From the NCBI GenBank assembly GCA_004348925.1, contig RCMX01000006.1:95289-128735 (forward strand): a DNA stretch of 33,447 nucleotides. The letters are read 5' to 3'. The notes beneath the pieces were generated by a model. It did no database searches, was not told where the DNA came from, and saw only the letters and a program-made list of their open reading frames with translations. Numbering within the stretch: the first letter of the stretch is position 1; every line of letters starts with the position of its first letter. The DNA comes from Actinomycetota bacterium. GTDB taxonomy: Bacteria > Actinomycetota > Coriobacteriia > Anaerosomatales > Anaerosomataceae. A program made the position numbers and the translations under genes. This document shows positions 8,453 through 16,658 of the stretch, piece by piece.

Positions 8453-9372
8453 CCGAGCGCCACCATCCGTTCGACGGCCGCTAGTGCGCGGATGCGGATA
8501 TCCTCGGCCACCGTCACCTCACCGGTCATGTCACGGAGACAGTCGCGCACCTTCGTGAGCGTGGTGAGCTTCATGTTGGGGCAGAGCATCTTGGGCTCGA
8601 CGTTGTAGAAGCGTTTGCCGGGCGCGGCCTTCGCGAGGCCATGCAGCAGGCCGGCCTCGGTCACGACCACGAACTCGTCGGCTGGCGAGGTGGCGACGTG
8701 ACGCAGCATGCCGCTTGTGGAGAGCACGGCGTCGGCGAGCGCGTTCACGTCGGCGCGGCACTCGGGGTGCGCAAGCACCTCGGCGAGCGGGTGGATGTCC
8801 ATCATCTCGACGACCATCGCAGGCGTGACCACGTCGTGGATGGGGCAGTAGCCGTCCCACGCGATGATCTCGACGTCGGGCAGCTGCGATGCGACCCACG
8901 CGGCAAGGTTGCGATCGGGCGCGAAAAGCACCTGCGGGACGCCGAGCGAGCGCACGATCTCGACGGCGTTCGCCGAGGTGCAGCAGATGTCGGTCTCAGA
9001 CTTCACTTCAGCCGAGGAGTTCACATACGTGACAAGCGGGAGTCCCGGGTGCTCGGCTTTGAAGGCGCGGGCTTGTTCAGCGGTGATCATGTCCGCCATG
9101 GGGCAACCTGCGCCGGGCTCGGGCAACAGCACTGTGCGCTCCGGCGAGAGGATCTTGGCGGTCTCGGCCATGAAGTGCACGCCCGCAAAGACGATGACCG
9201 ACGCGTCGGTCTGCGCGGCTTCGCGCGAAAGGCCGAGCGAGTCGCCGACGAACGACGCTGCGTCCTGTACCTCAGGGCGCTGGTAGTTGTGCGCGATGAC
9301 AACGGCGTCACGCTCGCGGGCGAGGCGCCGGATCTCGGCCTGGATGGCGGTGATGTCCTCGCGCGGCGTCAT
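8449..9372 (-). CDS. nadA: Quinolinate synthase (4Fe-4S)
   Basis: NadA condenses iminoaspartate with dihydroxyacetone phosphate to quinolinate using a [4Fe-4S] cluster. The 307-residue product has the N-terminal VVIAHNYQRPEVQDAASFVGDS, the VHFMAETAKIL motif and three cysteines in the canonical cluster positions: C90 (PGAGCPMAD), C176 (WDGYCPIH) and C264 (KMLCPNMK). The family motif HPEC is also present. The ATG at 9372 is one base past the panC stop; an open upstream extension is basic shadow sequence and is rejected. It leads nadB (GTGA overlap) and nadC. The product must work with NadB because iminoaspartate is unstable. Confidence 0.97.
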   Translation of the reverse strand: MTPREDITAIQAEIRRLARERDAVVIAHNYQRPEVQDAASFVGDSLGLSREAAQTDASVIVFAGVHFMAETAKILSPERTVLLPEPGAGCPMADMITAEQARAFKAEHPGLPLVTYVNSSAEVKSETDICCTSANAVEIVRSLGVPQVLFAPDRNLAAWVASQLPDVEIIAWDGYCPIHDVVTPAMVVEMMDIHPLAEVLAHPECRADVNALADAVLSTSGMLRHVATSPADEFVVVTEAGLLHGLAKAAPGKRFYNVEPKMLCPNMKLTTLTKVRDCLRDMTGEVTVAEDIRIRALAAVERMVALG

Positions 9373-9373
9373 G

Positions 9374-10225
9374 TCAGGCCCCCGTCGTAAGCTGCATGTT
9401 GTCGATGAGTCGCGTCGTGCCGAGACGCGCCGCGATGATCGCGCGCGCCGGGCGGTCGAGCGCCGTGGGCTCCACAAGCGTTGCGGGATCCACAACCGCG
9501 GCGTAGTCGAGCGACGCAAGCGGCTCCTCGGCCACGCACTCGCGCATCGCTGCGGTGATGAGCGTCACGTCGCGCTCGCCACCAAGCGCGAGCGTCTCGG
9601 CGGTACGGAGTGCGCGATACAGCACGGTTGCGGCCCGGCGCTCGTCGGGAGAGAGGTAGGCGTTGCGGCTGGAGAGAGCAAGACCATCGGGCTCGCGGAC
9701 GATCGGGCAGGGCACCACGCGGACCGGCAGGTCCAGATCGCACACCATGCGCTTGACGATGGTGAGCTGCTGGTAGTCCTTCTCGCCAAAGAACGCGAGA
9801 TCCGACAGCACGATATTGAAGAGCTTCGAAACCACGGTGCACACACCGGCGAAATGCCCCGGCCGGATGGCGCCTTCCCACAGCGCACCGAGCGGACCGG
9901 GAGCGACTTCCACTTGCGCATCGGCGGCGTACATCGACGCCGTCGACGGCGTGAAGACGAGGTCAGCGCCCTCGGCCTTGAGAAGCTGCATGTCACGATC
10001 GAGGTCACGCGGATACGCTTCGAAGTCCTCGCCGGGGCCGAACTGCGTCGGGTTCACGAAGATGGAAACCACGACGTAGTCGGCTCGATCGCATGCGGCT
10101 CGCACAAGCGACAGGTGGCCGTCGTGCAACGCGCCCATCGTGGGCACGAGCGCCACGCGCTTGCCCTCGCGTTTCGCGGCAAGAACCGCCTGGCGGACTT
10201 CTTCTTTGGAGGCTACGCGCTCCAT
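9374..10225 (-). CDS. panC: Pantothenate synthetase (pantoate-beta-alanine ligase)
   Basis: PanC joins pantoate and beta-alanine with ATP to give pantothenate, the vitamin precursor of coenzyme A. The 283-residue product has VPTMGALHDGH (residues 27-37) with the HxGH nucleotide motif at H34 and H37, SIFVNPTQFGPGEDFEAYPR, the GHFAGVCTVVSKLFNI segment, FGEKDYQQL and the late ATP loop GLALSSRNAYLS (KMSKS-equivalent). The ATG at 10225 lies one base after the panB stop. The beta-alanine source gene panD is not in the window. The one-base gaps to panB and nadA argue for a single polycistronic message. Confidence 0.97.
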   Translation of the reverse strand: MERVASKEEVRQAVLAAKREGKRVALVPTMGALHDGHLSLVRAACDRADYVVVSIFVNPTQFGPGEDFEAYPRDLDRDMQLLKAEGADLVFTPSTASMYAADAQVEVAPGPLGALWEGAIRPGHFAGVCTVVSKLFNIVLSDLAFFGEKDYQQLTIVKRMVCDLDLPVRVVPCPIVREPDGLALSSRNAYLSPDERRAATVLYRALRTAETLALGGERDVTLITAAMRECVAEEPLASLDYAAVVDPATLVEPTALDRPARAIIAARLGTTRLIDNMQLTTGA

Positions 10226-10226
10226 G

Positions 10227-11108
10227 CTACTGGTCCTCCCCAGGCGTGAGCGGCAGTGCGGTCTCAAGCTCGCCGATGACCTCGGCGTCGAGATGCGACA
10301 GGTTCTCCTCGGCGGGGAAATCGCCCGAGCGAACCTCGGCAGCGTACGCACCGATCGCGGCACGGATCGCGTCGCCGACGTCGGCGTAGCGCTTCGCGTG
10401 CTTCGGTTTGAACGTGCCGAGTCCGAGCAGGTCGTGGAAGACCTGCACCTGTCCGTCGCAGCCGCCGCCCGCGCCGATGCCGATGGTGGGGATCGAGAGC
10501 TCCTCGGAGACGATGGCGGCAAGCTCGGCCGGCACGAGTTCGAGCACGACCGCGAAGGCGCCTGCAGCCTCAAGCGCGAGTGCGTCTTGCACGAGCGCGA
10601 TGGCCGAGGCGGTTTCGCGACCCTGCACCTTGAAGCCGCCGAAGACGTTCACCGACTGCGGCGTGAGGCCGATGTGACCCATCACCGGGATGCCGGCCGC
10701 GACCATGCGCTCGACCGTGGGGGCAATGGAGACGCCGCCCTCAAGCTTCACGGCGGTGGCGCCCGCCTCGGCGAGGAAGCGCCCGGCGTTGCGGACGGCT
10801 TCTTCCGGCGAGATCCGGAAGGTGAGGAACGACATGTCGGCGACGATGAGCGCGCGCGAGGTGCCGCGGACGACCGCAGCCGTGTGGCGCAGCATGTCAT
10901 CGAGCGTGACCGGCAGCGTGCTCTCGTGTCCGAGGACGACCATGCCGAGCGAATCGCCGACGAGGATCGAGTCCACGCCGGCCTCCTCGGCCAGTCGTGC
11001 CGAGGGTGCGTCGTACGCGGTGACCATCACAATGGGATCCCCTGCGGACTTCATCTCGCGCAGGGTTGCGGTGGTGACGCGCGCCTTGGTGCTGGTGGTG
11101 GCGCTCAT
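10227..11108 (-). CDS. panB: 3-methyl-2-oxobutanoate hydroxymethyltransferase (ketopantoate hydroxymethyltransferase)
   Basis: PanB transfers a one-carbon unit from 5,10-methylene-tetrahydrofolate to alpha-ketoisovalerate, giving ketopantoate. The 293-residue product has MVTAYDAPSARLAEEAGVD, the LVGDSLGMVVLGHESTLPVT metal-site region, EGG(V), GIPVMGHIGLTPQS, the catalytic-loop LELVPAELA and PTIGIGAGGGCDGQVQVFHD. The ATG at 11108 is chosen because AAGGAG lies eight bases upstream; the frame is open to 11144 but without a better site. This is the first gene of the pan-nad operon and follows a clear extended -10 promoter. It uses a folate cofactor, and the folate genes lie a few kilobases upstream. 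Confidence 0.97.
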   Translation of the reverse strand: MSATTSTKARVTTATLREMKSAGDPIVMVTAYDAPSARLAEEAGVDSILVGDSLGMVVLGHESTLPVTLDDMLRHTAAVVRGTSRALIVADMSFLTFRISPEEAVRNAGRFLAEAGATAVKLEGGVSIAPTVERMVAAGIPVMGHIGLTPQSVNVFGGFKVQGRETASAIALVQDALALEAAGAFAVVLELVPAELAAIVSEELSIPTIGIGAGGGCDGQVQVFHDLLGLGTFKPKHAKRYADVGDAIRAAIGAYAAEVRSGDFPAEENLSHLDAEVIGELETALPLTPGEDQ

Positions 11109-11178
11109 CTGCAGCTCCTTCCCGGCAGTCCCGGCCCCGAACACGGGGTCCAGGCAGCCCTTAGCGGGTGGGTGTTGG

Positions 11179-11187
11179 ATTATAGCA
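11179..11187 (-). promoter_or_regulatory. Extended -10 promoter of the pan-nad operon
   Basis: On the minus strand the bases read TGC-TATAAT, a perfect -10 hexamer with the extended TG element. No good -35 hexamer lies 16-18 bases upstream, which is tolerated by extended -10 promoters. Transcription would start near 11172, leaving a 5' untranslated leader of about 65 bases before panB. In the leader a 5-bp hairpin (CCCCG / CGGGG, tetraloop, 11135-11148) is visible; it does not match a riboswitch class known to me. The site lies in the 93-base gap between the SGNH gene and panB. Confidence 0.7.
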
Positions 11188-11201
11188 CCGCGCGAGGCCT
11201 G

Positions 11202-12278
11202 TTACTCCCCGGTAGGCACGCCGCCTCGTCGCGTGATGAACTCGTCCCGGAGCACGGCGTCTTCGGCCCATGAACCGTACGCCGTGTCGGTGCGGCGATC
11301 CGGCAAGCCGTAGGTGGTAGCCAGGTAGTCGGCGAGCACACGGGATGTCTTCTCGGCACCGCGCCAGTTCAGGTGCCCGGGGTCGAAGAAGTCCTCGCTG
11401 TAGGAGAGGTCGGGTACCGCTCCGGGCACGCTCAGGTCGAGCACCCGGATGTTGTCGAAGTCGGCCAGGAGTCCGGCGGCCCCCTCAAGGTAGTACGAGT
11501 ACGCCCCGGGAGGCGCGGTGGGCGTCAGAAAGAGGAGCAGCTCCACGTCGTTCTCGGAGCACAGGGCAGCGATGCGGCGCAGTGCCTCCCTGTTGTACGC
11601 GAGTCCGGCGTCGGCGACCGGGTAGTCGCTCTGCGGTCGAACGTACGGTGCCGAAGAAACCTCGCGGGAGGACATCGTGGGGTTGAATCCTTTGAGGTAC
11701 GTAGCCTGGGCGGACTTCCTCTTGAGATCGAAGTCGGCTTTCGTGAGCTCGCTCCACCGACCGTGATACGACCAGACGTCCGCAAGGACGTTGACGCGCA
11801 TCTCAGGCGGCGTCGCAAACCACGACGCGGCGAGCTTGTTGACCGACGGCGGCATAAGCCCGACGTTCATCGCGTGGAAACTCGGACTGAAGGTGCGCTT
11901 GCTGTACGAGCTCGACACCATCTCCAGCGCGAACACCTTCGGATGCTGCGTGACGAGCGACTCGCGCATGTAGTACTCGGTGACCTGCTGCATCTGCGTC
12001 GGACCGCCGAGGATGAACGTGGGGATGCCGCGCTCGCGCCATACCGTTGCGGGATCGACGCCCGCAAACGCATGTGACGAGCCGAAGACGAGCACGTCGA
12101 CGCTGTTCGGCTCGAGTGCCGCGAAGCTCTCCCACGGTGCCCCGCCGACGGCGCCCGCGCGCGAAGGTCGCAAGACGGCGCCGGCGTACCACGACTCGGC
12201 GAGCAACATCGCGCAGAAGAGGAGCGCCGCAAGCAGGCGACGGAGGCGGGTGTCCGGGATGATCGGCTTCATCAGCAT
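11202..12278 (-). CDS. SGNH-hydrolase-like protein, partner of MBOAT acyltransferase
   Basis: The 358-residue product has an N-terminal membrane anchor or signal (about residues 12-30, RLLAALLFCAMLLAESWYA) and then an extracytoplasmic SGNH-like fold. The catalytic-serine motif is VLVFGSSHAF (GSSH at 66-69) and the C-terminal Asp-His motif is DPGHLNWRGAE (D299, H302). This arrangement is seen in DltD and AlgX-like proteins that cooperate with a membrane-bound O-acyltransferase. It sits one base past the MBOAT gene, in the right position for such a partner. Starts at 12278 (ATG) or 12272 (ATG) are both possible. The likely role, by family and context, is finishing acyl transfer to a surface polymer; the substrate is unknown. 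Confidence 0.8.
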   Translation of the reverse strand: MLMKPIIPDTRLRRLLAALLFCAMLLAESWYAGAVLRPSRAGAVGGAPWESFAALEPNSVDVLVFGSSHAFAGVDPATVWRERGIPTFILGGPTQMQQVTEYYMRESLVTQHPKVFALEMVSSSYSKRTFSPSFHAMNVGLMPPSVNKLAASWFATPPEMRVNVLADVWSYHGRWSELTKADFDLKRKSAQATYLKGFNPTMSSREVSSAPYVRPQSDYPVADAGLAYNREALRRIAALCSENDVELLLFLTPTAPPGAYSYYLEGAAGLLADFDNIRVLDLSVPGAVPDLSYSEDFFDPGHLNWRGAEKTSRVLADYLATTYGLPDRRTDTAYGSWAEDAVLRDEFITRRGGVPTGE

Positions 12279-12279
12279 C

Positions 12280-13776
12280 TCAGAACTTGAAGTAGACGAA
12301 GTCGGCGGACTTCAGCGACGGACCGTAGGCGCCGAAGACGAGCACGACCAACGTCGCCAGCTGGTAGAACGCCCACCGGACGACCACCGGCTGGCGGTAC
12401 ACCAGGCTCGGCAGGTCGATCTTCGCCGAAAGGTAGTCGACGGCGAAGACTGTCGTGGCTGCGATGGCGGTGAGCGCGACCTCCGGCAGATCCAGACCGA
12501 TCTTGAACGAGCTCAGATGCTGCAGGAACGCGGCGGTCGGCACGAACATTCTCGGGACGATGTAGAACGCGTCGGCGAGCGAGTCGGCGCGGAAGAACAC
12601 CCAGCCGACCGTCACGAGCACGAACGTCGTCACAGTCTGGAGGACGCGATGGACGCGCCCGTCTCGCTCGATTCGAGCGGCGGCGATCACGCGCTCGCGG
12701 ATAGGTTCGGTCAGCTCACCGAAGATCTGGTAGCAGCCGTTGAGCAGCCCCCAGAACAGGAAGGTCAGGCCCGCGCCATGCCAGAGCCCGCTCAGCGCAA
12801 AGACGGCGATGATGTTCGCGTACCGGCGCGATCGCGAGACCCTGCTGCCGCCGAGCGGGATGTAGACGTAGTCGCGCAGCCACCCCATGAGCGACATGTG
12901 CCACCGACGCCAGAACTCCTTGATAGAGCGAGCCGCGTACGGGCGGTTGAAGTTCTTCAGCAGATCGACGCCGAAGATCCGCGCCGCCCCGCGTGCGATG
13001 TCGGTGTAACCCGAGAAGTCGCAGTAGATCTGAACCGCGAACCCGACGCTCGCCGCCGCGAGCACAAGGCCGCTATCTGCGTAGGCGTGCGGGTCCTTGA
13101 AGACCGCCGCGACGAAGACAGCGAGCCGATCAGCCACGAGCGCTTTCTTGAAGAAGCCCCACAGCATCAGGAGCAGACCGGAACGCATGCCCTCGAACGA
13201 GAAGCGACGCTGCCCCGCAAGTTGCGGGAGAAGCTGAGAACCTCGTGCGATCGGACCGGCCGCTACGTGCGGGAAGAAGGCGATGAAGACGGCGTAGCGA
13301 GCGAGATCGCGCTCGGCCGGTAACGACCCGCGAGCGACATCGACGAGATACGCGATGGTCTGGAACGTCCAGAAGGAGATCCCGATCGGAAGTGCCAGCG
13401 TGATAAGCGGAAGCTGTGCTCCCGCCCTGAAGAGCGAGAGGCCGCTGTTGAGGACGCCACCTGCGAAGGCGAGGTACTTGAAGACGAAGAGGATCCCAAC
13501 CACGAGCGCGATACTCGCTCCCAGAACGACTCTGGTGCGACGGGATTCAAGCGGCGAGTCATTTCCGGCCGCCGGCGCCTCAAGCCAGCGTCCGCCAACG
13601 TAGCCCACTGTCGTGACCGCGATCAACACGAGCGTCCACGAACCCGACAGCGTGAAGTAGAAGAAGTAGCTGGCGCCGAGCAGCCACAGCGTGCGGGAGC
13701 GCTGTCCGGGAAGCGCGAAGTACACGGCTACCGTCAGGGCGAGGAAGAGCATGTACGCGAGTGATGCGAACTGCAC
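12280..13776 (-). CDS. MBOAT family membrane-bound O-acyltransferase (AlgI/DltB-like)
   Basis: This 498-residue polytopic protein belongs to the MBOAT family (DltB/AlgI type) that carries acyl, usually acetyl, groups across the membrane for polymer modification. Diagnostic motifs in order are FWTFQTIAYLVDVARG, the IQFY-like VQIYCDFSGYTDIARG, FNRPYAARSIKEFWRRWHMSLMGWLRDYVYIPLGGSR with H293, and LSGLWHGAGLTFLFWGLLNG with the catalytic H333. About ten hydrophobic helices are visible. The start is a GTG at 13776 with GGAG five bases upstream. It is followed one base later by the SGNH partner. A weak extended -10 lies upstream, and no alginate or teichoic acid genes are nearby. Confidence 0.92.
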   Translation of the reverse strand: MQFASLAYMLFLALTVAVYFALPGQRSRTLWLLGASYFFYFTLSGSWTLVLIAVTTVGYVGGRWLEAPAAGNDSPLESRRTRVVLGASIALVVGILFVFKYLAFAGGVLNSGLSLFRAGAQLPLITLALPIGISFWTFQTIAYLVDVARGSLPAERDLARYAVFIAFFPHVAAGPIARGSQLLPQLAGQRRFSFEGMRSGLLLMLWGFFKKALVADRLAVFVAAVFKDPHAYADSGLVLAAASVGFAVQIYCDFSGYTDIARGAARIFGVDLLKNFNRPYAARSIKEFWRRWHMSLMGWLRDYVYIPLGGSRVSRSRRYANIIAVFALSGLWHGAGLTFLFWGLLNGCYQIFGELTEPIRERVIAAARIERDGRVHRVLQTVTTFVLVTVGWVFFRADSLADAFYIVPRMFVPTAAFLQHLSSFKIGLDLPEVALTAIAATTVFAVDYLSAKIDLPSLVYRQPVVVRWAFYQLATLVVLVFGAYGPSLKSADFVYFKF

Positions 13777-13810
13777 CGGGTCTCCGCAGCATCGTGACCG
13801 AACCTGCAGC

Positions 13811-13819
13811 AGTCTAGCA
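13811..13819 (-). promoter_or_regulatory. Weak candidate -10 promoter for the MBOAT-SGNH pair
   Basis: The minus strand reads TGC-TAGACT in the 87-base gap between folK and the MBOAT gene. TAGACT matches four of six consensus -10 bases and has the extended TG dinucleotide. I see no convincing -35 element. Transcription would begin roughly 30 bases before the GTG start of the MBOAT gene. It is the only promoter-like sequence in this gap. Confidence 0.35.
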
Positions 13820-13863
13820 CAGCGCCGGGCGTCGACAGCGCGGAACGCCTGACCGAGCCTCGG

Positions 13864-15219
13864 CTACTCCTCCTGCGTCATCCTCCCGGACGTGAGCGCT
13901 TCGAGCAACGTGCGGCGGGCCTCGGCTGCGCATTCGCGGGGCACCATCAGGCGCACGCGCTCGGGGATGGCGTAGTACGGCGCGCCCGGCGAGCCGAAGA
14001 GCGGCGGCGGATCGATCACCGCGACGATCCCGGCGGACTGCAGCACGCCGAGGTGCACCTGCAGCTCCATCACGTTGGAGTGACTCGTAAGCATGCCCTG
14101 CGTCGTGCTTTCGATCGTGACCCACGACGCCTCATCCTCGAGCGACCCGTCGATCGCCGGGATGAACTCACCGGGGAATTCAAGCGGTTCCGGCGCATCG
14201 GCGGCGTCACCCGAGACGACCGTCACGCGCGAGAATCCCGGCACGGCACCAAGCACGCCCGTGATGCGCCCCAGCGTGGCGTGTTGGCGCCCCACCGACG
14301 AACCGTCCGGCATCTTCGCGTCCGGGTCGACCTCCAGAAGCGGCACCACCACGAACTCGCGCTCCAGCATCCGCGGATGCGGGATCGTGAGGTCGGGGCG
14401 CACCCACTCCTCGTCACCGAAGAGCAGGATGTCGAGATCGATCGTGCGCGGGCCGAACCTCTCGGCACGAACCCTGCCGAGCGATTCCTCGACCTCCTGC
14501 AATGCCGAGAGCAGCTGGTCAGCCGACAGCTCGGTCGAGACGACGGCGACGGCGTTCGCGTAGCCGGGCTGCTCCACGCCGCCCCACGGCTCAGACTCGT
14601 ACACGCGTGATACCGCGAGCCCCTCGGTGTCAGGCAGCCCGCCGATCGCGCTGAGCGCGGCGGCAAGATTTCCCGCGCGGTCACCAAGATTGGATCCGAG
14701 AGCGATGTAGACGAGCGTCTTGTGGCGCTGTTCCTCGAGCCTCGGCCAGCTCAGCAGATTGCGCCACCCGGCCGGCGACTCGGTCTGGCTGGTCGTCACG
14801 GGAATGACCGGCGCGCCCGGACCGCGTACCGCGGCTTCGGCAGCTGCCAACGCTGCGGGGTCGTCGTACTCGGGCTCCTCCCAGAACGGCGCGGGCTCGT
14901 CGTCCCACGTCTCGTCATCGGCAAGCGGCACCTCCGGCGCAACCCCGGGCTCGGTCCACGCGAGTCGTACACCGGGAGGCGACTTCTCGCCGAGCACCTC
15001 GCGTGCAGCAGCAAGATCGCCCGCGACCACGAGCAGCCTGAACCTGGGGTTGTCGATCACGCCGATGATGCTCATCACCCCGAGGCGGGGATCGTGTGGG
15101 TCCCACAGCGATTCGATGCCAGCCGCCGCCAGCTCCCCGGCAACGGCCGAGAGCATCACAGGGTCCCCCGCATCCTCGGCGACCAGCACCCACTCGGGCA
15201 TGCTCTTCCACGCGCTCAC
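13864..15219 (-). CDS. folK: HPPK (FolK) embedded between two DUF2007-like domains
   Basis: The central part, about residues 168-327, is 6-hydroxymethyl-7,8-dihydropterin pyrophosphokinase, which activates the pterin with ATP before dihydropteroate synthase. It shows YIALGSNLGDR (171-181), VSRVYESEPWG and the HPPK signature GPRTIDLDILLFGDE (257-270) with the Mg-binding D261 and D263, then IPHPRMLEREFVVVPL. A normal FolK is about 160 residues; this one is 451. The N-terminal part (about 9-78, WVLVAEDAGDPVMLSAVAGELAAAGI ... LLVVAGDLAAAREVL) and the C-terminal part (about 366-446, SNVMELQVHLGVLQSAGIVA ... RLMVPRECAAEARRTLLEAL) both look like DUF2007, a small putative signal-transducing domain. 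A linker rich in Asp, Glu and Pro joins the first domain. The start is a GTG at 15219, overlapping the folP stop as GTGA. FolK identity is firm; the flanking domain call is by eye. Confidence 0.88.
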   Translation of the reverse strand: MSAWKSMPEWVLVAEDAGDPVMLSAVAGELAAAGIESLWDPHDPRLGVMSIIGVIDNPRFRLLVVAGDLAAAREVLGEKSPPGVRLAWTEPGVAPEVPLADDETWDDEPAPFWEEPEYDDPAALAAAEAAVRGPGAPVIPVTTSQTESPAGWRNLLSWPRLEEQRHKTLVYIALGSNLGDRAGNLAAALSAIGGLPDTEGLAVSRVYESEPWGGVEQPGYANAVAVVSTELSADQLLSALQEVEESLGRVRAERFGPRTIDLDILLFGDEEWVRPDLTIPHPRMLEREFVVVPLLEVDPDAKMPDGSSVGRQHATLGRITGVLGAVPGFSRVTVVSGDAADAPEPLEFPGEFIPAIDGSLEDEASWVTIESTTQGMLTSHSNVMELQVHLGVLQSAGIVAVIDPPPLFGSPGAPYYAIPERVRLMVPRECAAEARRTLLEALTSGRMTQEE

Positions 15220-16058
15220 GCGCTCTCCCCCTCAATCGCGCCCCACGTACGGAGCACCCTCGCAGTCTCGTACACGTCGTGCACCCGAATCACGGCCGCA
15301 CCGTGCGATGCGGCCCACATGGCGATCGCGAGGCTGCCCTCGAGCCTTCGCTTCGGATCCGGCTCGGCAAGCAGCATGCCGATGAGGCTCTTGCGCGACG
15401 CCCCGACCAGCACCGGATAGCCGAGCGCGGCGAACTCCGGCAGCCGGCGCAGCAGCTCGAGGTTGTGCTCGAGCGTCTTGCCGAAGCCGATGCCGGGATC
15501 GATGCAGATGCGCTGTCGCGCAACACCGAGCGCCTCGAGTTCCTGCGCCCGTCCCGCCAGGTACTCGCCCACCTCGCCGACTACATCGGCATAACGCGGC
15601 TCGGCCTGCATCGTCTTCGGCTCGCCGAGCATGTGCATGATCACGAGGCCCGCTTCGCACTCAAGGGCAACGCGCACCATCCGGGGATCCCGGAACCCGG
15701 AGACGTCGTTGATGATGCTCGCGCCCGCCTCAATTGCCGCACGCGCGACGCTTGCGTGGCGCGTATCCACCGAGACCGGCACGCCGTAGTCGCGCGCGAG
15801 CGCCGCGACGACCGGGCGGACACGGGTGACCTCCTCGGCAGGCAGGACTTCGTCGGAACCGGGTCGCGTGGACTCGCCGCCCACATCGATGATGGCGGCT
15901 CCGTCGGCGACCATCTGCCGACCATGCTCGAGCGCCGAGAGCGGATCATCGAACTCGCCGCCGTCGGAAAACGAGTCGGGCGTGACGTTGAGCACGCCCA
16001 TCACGAGCGTCCTGCTCACATCGAGTTCGAAACGGCCGCAGCGCCACACCTGATTCAC
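15216..16058 (-). CDS. folP: Dihydropteroate synthase
   Basis: FolP condenses the pterin pyrophosphate made by FolK with p-aminobenzoate to dihydropteroate; it is the sulfonamide target. The 280-residue product shows MGVLNVTPDSFSDGGEF (20-36), DGAAIIDVGGESTRPGSDEV (52-71), VSVDTRHASVARAAIEAGASIINDVSG, a GLVIMHMLG loop, the DPGIGFGKTLEHNLELLRRL loop and the C-terminal RVHDV. The start is a GTG at 16058, one base beyond the folE stop, preceded by AGGGGGC seven bases upstream; an ORF reading further upstream lies in folE and is rejected. It ends in a GTGA overlap with folK. Confidence 0.96.
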   Translation of the reverse strand: MNQVWRCGRFELDVSRTLVMGVLNVTPDSFSDGGEFDDPLSALEHGRQMVADGAAIIDVGGESTRPGSDEVLPAEEVTRVRPVVAALARDYGVPVSVDTRHASVARAAIEAGASIINDVSGFRDPRMVRVALECEAGLVIMHMLGEPKTMQAEPRYADVVGEVGEYLAGRAQELEALGVARQRICIDPGIGFGKTLEHNLELLRRLPEFAALGYPVLVGASRKSLIGMLLAEPDPKRRLEGSLAIAMWAASHGAAVIRVHDVYETARVLRTWGAIEGESA

Positions 16059-16059
16059 G

Positions 16060-16623
16060 CTACGCCCCCTTGATGAGCGACATCGCCTCGGCGCGTGTGG
16101 CGATGTTCGTGGCGAAGATGCCCCGCACCGCACTCGTCGTCGTGATGGCACCCGGCTTCTGCACGCCGCGCATCGACATGCAGAGGTGCTCGGCCTCGAT
16201 CACGACCATCACGCCTTGCGGCATGAGGTGTTCGACGATCGTGTCGGCCACCTGCGAGGTGAGGCGCTCCTGCACCTGCGGGCGCTTCGCGAAGACGTCC
16301 ACGACCCGCGCGAGCTTGGAGAGCCCGCAGATGCGGCCGTCCTTTCCCGGAATGTACGCCACATGCGCGCGACCGATGAACGGCAGCAGGTGGTGCTCGC
16401 ACACCGAGTACAGCGGGATATCGCGAACGAGCACCATCTCCTGGTGGCCCTCGTTGAAGGTGACGCAGAAGTGCTCCGCTGCGTCCTGCGAGAGACCGGC
16501 GAAGATCTCCTGGTACATGTCGGCCACACGGCGCGGCGTGTCGAGCAGACCTTCCCGGCCGGCGTCCTCACCGACCCCCTCAAGGATCAGGCGTACGCCG
16601 TGTTCTATCTTCTCGCGGTCCAT
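16060..16623 (-). CDS. folE: GTP cyclohydrolase I
   Basis: FolE opens the imidazole ring of GTP and rearranges it to dihydroneopterin triphosphate, the entry to folate synthesis. The 187-residue length is normal. Zinc ligands C75 and H78 ([10 protein letters not shown]) and C148 ([16 protein letters not shown]) are present, as are [13 protein letters not shown] and [22 protein letters not shown]. The ATG at 16623 is the first gene of the fol block, with a motif resembling a -10 upstream (see 16659-16675). The next step, dihydroneopterin aldolase (folB), usually lies between folP and folK in actinobacteria but is not present here. Confidence 0.97.
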   Translation of the reverse strand: MDREKIEHGVRLILEGVGEDAGREGLLDTPRRVADMYQEIFAGLSQDAAEHFCVTFNEGHQEMVLVRDIPLYSVCEHHLLPFIGRAHVAYIPGKDGRICGLSKLARVVDVFAKRPQVQERLTSQVADTIVEHLMPQGVMVVIEAEHLCMSMRGVQKPGAITTTSAVRGIFATNIATRAEAMSLIKGA

Positions 16624-16658
16624 GACTCGCTCCCATGAATGCCGAAAGGGGACACTGC

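Noticed and set aside
6770-8608. 612-codon plus-strand open frame opposite nadB and nadC
   Set aside because: Low-complexity basic composition and no recognisable motif; the minus-strand genes are conserved.
11135-11148. Small hairpin in the panB leader as a riboswitch
   Set aside because: Only a 5-bp stem with no conserved core of any metabolite-sensing RNA known to me.
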